Notes under the pieces: model-generated | Database searches by the model: none | Told to the model about the DNA's origin: nothing | What the model saw: the letters and a program-made list of their open reading frames with translations, nothing else | Translations under genes and position numbers: made by a program | Shown: in pieces, positions 61,903 through 64,000 of the stretch | Position numbering within the stretch: the first letter of the stretch is position 1 | Layout: each line of letters starts with the position of its first letter | Source: JBCCBV01 sp039033855 | Lineage (GTDB): Bacteria; Planctomycetota; Phycisphaerae; Phycisphaerales; Phycisphaeraceae | NCBI GenBank assembly: GCA_039033855.1 | Contig: JBCCBV010000002.1 | Coordinates: forward strand, 124,001 to 188,000 | DNA length: 64,000 nucleotides | Direction: 5' to 3'

Positions 61903-62214
61903 CTAACGGCTTTCCACCGGGCGAAGCCGCTCGCGCAGCGCCTTCCGCTCGACCCCAAACTCATCCGGACGCGATAACGGCGGCGCTTCGCCCCGCAACA
62001 CCTGGTAACGCTCGTAAGGCGTCCGAGGCAGGTCCGACTTCAACGGCGGATCCACACAGCCCGCCAACAGCCCGCATAACCCGACCAGGGCGTACAACCC
62101 GAACGGCACAGCCGCCAAGCCGCAGCGCAACGCCGGCGCAGAGCGACAGCGCTCGAACCCCCAAGTTGTTCGTGGACCTTCTCCCGTGCTGTCGGTCTTC
62201 CGTGACCGCTGCAT
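61903..62214 (-). CDS. Small lipoprotein of unknown function
   Basis: A 103-residue predicted lipoprotein: a basic start of about 35 residues, a hydrophobic stretch (AVPFGLYALVGLCG) and lipobox LAGC near residue 53. The mature part is about 50 polar residues ending in charged RKALRERLRPVE. TAGGCT (62221-62226 on the minus strand) ends 6 nt before the ATG, with no Shine-Dalgarno. It is divergent from the glycosyltransferase. Confidence 0.65.
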   Translation of the reverse strand: MQRSRKTDSTGEGPRTTWGFERCRSAPALRCGLAAVPFGLYALVGLCGLLAGCVDPPLKSDLPRTPYERYQVLRGEAPPLSRPDEFGVERKALRERLRPVESR

Positions 62215-62308
62215 AGCGCCAGCCTACGGGCGCGACCGGCCGGCCACAACCGCAGGCGTGAACCCGCAAACCAAGCCGAATGCACGGCAACCGCCGTATC
62301 TTGCCCCC

Positions 62309-64000
62309 ATGCCCGCCGCCCCGTCCGCGACCAGAACCGCTACCCCACCCGACGACGCCCGCACCGACCCGCAAGGCCGGTGGATCGCGCCGCTCACCCC
62401 GGTGGGCCGAGGGCCGACCGCCTGGGCGCTCGACTGGCTTGCCCTGGCGGCCGTGCTGCTGATCGCCGTTCCGCCCCTGGTCCTTCAGCCCGCCGCACGC
62501 GACACCCACCGCGTGATGGAAAACGTCTCGGTCGGCAGCAGCCAGGAAACCTGGCTGCTCCTGCACCGGCCGGACCTCGCCAACCCCGAGTCCACCCCGC
62601 CCGGCCCCGCGGGGGTGGTCCCGTCTTGGGGAGGCAACCCACGGCTGACCAAGCCGCCCGGCCTGATCTGGGCGAACCTGGCCGCCACCTACGACCTCAC
62701 CCCCGACACCGCCGGGCCCCGCGAGGTGCTGGCCCGATACCGCCTGCTGGCCGCCGGCCTGGCCGGGCTGATGGTCGCCGCCACGTTCTGGGCCGGGGTC
62801 ACGCTGGCCGGGCGATCCGCGGGCGTCGCCGCCGCCGCCGTGCTGTGCTCCATGGTGTTTCTGTTCATGAAGGCCGGCCGCACCGCCGCGTACGACACCC
62901 ACCTGGCCGCGTGGTGCACCTTGGCCGTGGCCGCCGGCCTGTGGGCCCTCCGACCCACCGGGCCGCCCACCGCCCCGCTGCGCCGGCTGGCCGGGTGGAG
63001 CCTGGGGTTCGTCGCCCTGACCTGCGCACTGTGGACCAAGGGGCCGGTGGCGCTCGTGCTGGTTGCACCGGCCTGGGCCGCTTTTGCCCTGCTGGCACCG
63101 GGACGCCGACTACTGAGCCTGGCCGCGATGCTCGTGGCCACGCTCGGCGCCACCTTCGCCTTCGCCGGACCTTACGCCCTGATGCTCGAGTGGGCCCAGC
63201 CCGGCTCGCTGCGGGCGATGTTCGCCAAGGAATACACCGCCGAGCGCAAACAGCAGGACTACCAGAGCCCGGCGTACTACCTGATGCTGTTCGGCTGGGT
63301 CGTGCCCTGGACCGCGTACCTCGTCGGCGGACTGTTGCTACCGTGGATCAGGGTGGCCGGACGGGCCCGCGCCCCGGTCTGGATCGCCCTGGTTTGGCTC
63401 GGTCTGCTGGCGGTCCTGCTGTCGATCCCCGGCGCCAAGCAGGAGCGCTACGCCATCCCCATGCTGCCGCCGGCCGCGCTGGCCGTCGCCATGGTGCTGG
63501 TCGTGCACAGCCGACTCCGCCAGGCGGGCCGGCCCGACCTGGGCGCCGGCTGGCTCTACCTGCCCACCGTGATCGCCACCCTGGGCGTGATCCTCCTGCT
63601 CGCCGGCCTGCTGACCCTCCAACCCGTCTGGGTCCGCTGGGGCTGGCTCGACGAACCGGAGATCGACCCCGCCGCCTCCAAGTGGTGGGCGGTCGGCTTG
63701 ATCTTGCCCGCCGGCATCGCCCTGGCCGCGGGATGGCTCTGGCGGACACACCGCGCGGTGCTCGGCGCCGTGGTGATGGCCGTGTCCATCGCCATGACCG
63801 GCAGCCTGTACTGGAGCCTCTACGCCCGAGCCCAGGGCCAGCAAGACGCCAGCCTGCCCGCCGCAGTAGCGCTCAATCAAAAGCTCGGCCAAGACACGCT
63901 CTACGAGCTCACCGGCCCGCCGCGCACCCTGACCCCGCTGATCGATCGCGAGGCCTTCCTTTTCGGCCTCCGCCGCATCGTGCCCCGCGCCACGCCGAGC
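62309..64000 (+). CDS. ArnT/PMT-type membrane glycosyltransferase (3' end beyond window)
   Basis: 564 codons are open from ATG 62309 to the window edge. The protein has many transmembrane helices and the GT83/ArnT features in the first periplasmic loop: NPRLTKPPGLIW (family 'KPP'), and AYDTHLAAW in the place of the catalytic-loop Asp. Such enzymes move a lipid-linked sugar onto lipid A or another envelope acceptor. TATCTT at 62297-62302 ends 6 nt before the ATG and no Shine-Dalgarno is present. A complete C-terminal domain is probably missing here. Confidence 0.83.
   Translation, partial: MPAAPSATRTATPPDDARTDPQGRWIAPLTPVGRGPTAWALDWLALAAVLLIAVPPLVLQPAARDTHRVMENVSVGSSQETWLLLHRPDLANPESTPPGPAGVVPSWGGNPRLTKPPGLIWANLAATYDLTPDTAGPREVLARYRLLAAGLAGLMVAATFWAGVTLAGRSAGVAAAAVLCSMVFLFMKAGRTAAYDTHLAAWCTLAVAAGLWALRPTGPPTAPLRRLAGWSLGFVALTCALWTKGPVALVLVAPAWAAFALLAPGRRLLSLAAMLVATLGATFAFAGPYALMLEWAQPGSLRAMFAKEYTAERKQQDYQSPAYYLMLFGWVVPWTAYLVGGLLLPWIRVAGRARAPVWIALVWLGLLAVLLSIPGAKQERYAIPMLPPAALAVAMVLVVHSRLRQAGRPDLGAGWLYLPTVIATLGVILLLAGLLTLQPVWVRWGWLDEPEIDPAASKWWAVGLILPAGIALAAGWLWRTHRAVLGAVVMAVSIAMTGSLYWSLYARAQGQQDASLPAAVALNQKLGQDTLYELTGPPRTLTPLIDREAFLFGLRRIVPRATPS

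Overview
The window is GC-rich (about two thirds G+C by eye) and gene-dense. It looks like a chromosome segment of a planctomycete, most likely class Phycisphaerae. The signs are PEP-CTERM proteins with dockerin-type 'GDxNxDGxVDLLDFD' repeats, a type II prepilin-like H-X9-DG protein, a DUF4159 protein beside a Hanks-type kinase, a DUF3473 (XrtA-type) polysaccharide deacetylase, an LspA with an enlarged periplasmic loop, and a C30-type carotenoid cluster (two CrtI-family oxidases, aldehyde dehydrogenase, acyltransferase, glycosyltransferase). No rRNA, tRNA or CRISPR array was found. Species assignment is inference.

Layout. 1-760: window-edge gene with a HARE helix-turn-helix and an IS630-type transposase remnant, an accessory-looking edge. 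1.2-6.9 kb: sugar-acid module (2-keto-3-deoxygluconate kinase, Gfo/Idh/MocA oxidoreductase, ABC sugar importer) with a LacI-type operator between the divergent genes. 6.9-7.7 kb: TPR lipoprotein. 7.8-14.7 kb: five-gene carotenoid operon. 14.7-18 kb: two paralogous secreted proteins behind pdxH, then a YHS protein. 18.3-21 kb: 6-phosphogluconate dehydrogenase and a DUF389 membrane protein. 21-26.3 kb: lysS-lolC-lolD-hydroxyacid dehydrogenase run. 26.4-32.6 kb: phosphoesterase, SOD-like lipoprotein, 2OG oxygenase-like protein, secreted cyanophycinase-like protein, fasciclin protein, DUF3817, VOC protein, lipoprotein. 32.6-36.9 kb: TPR protein, tandem T-fold protein, lptB, rluB, Fur-family regulator. 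36.9-40.3 kb: a three-gene surface-protein operon behind a cobalamin riboswitch. 40.4-51 kb: rhodanese, sugar epimerase, ACT protein, thioredoxin, histone-H1/DksA fusion, pyruvate kinase, deacetylase, lspA, GATase, threonine synthase. 51-62.3 kb: class V aminotransferase, TPR-metallopeptidase, orphan protein, nitroreductase, DUF4159 protein, kinase, PGRP-like protein, small lipoprotein. 62.3 kb to the end: ArnT-like glycosyltransferase, cut by the window.

Most striking points. (i) A cobalamin riboswitch with its own TTGACA/TCTACT promoter drives overlapping genes for a dockerin/PEP-CTERM surface protein, a beta-propeller-like PEP-CTERM protein and a prepilin-like protein. This resembles the logic of B12-capture loci of Bacteroidetes (BtuG) but with planctomycete surface anchoring. 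(ii) About fifteen genes have a TAnnnT-like -10 hexamer only 6-8 nt before an ATG/GTG start and no Shine-Dalgarno, pointing to widespread leaderless transcription. At two divergent gene pairs the opposing -10 elements overlap inside intergenic gaps of 22 and 27 bp. (iii) lysS carries an in-frame insertion resembling a 'CACAGAGG..CACGGAGA' interspersed repeat.
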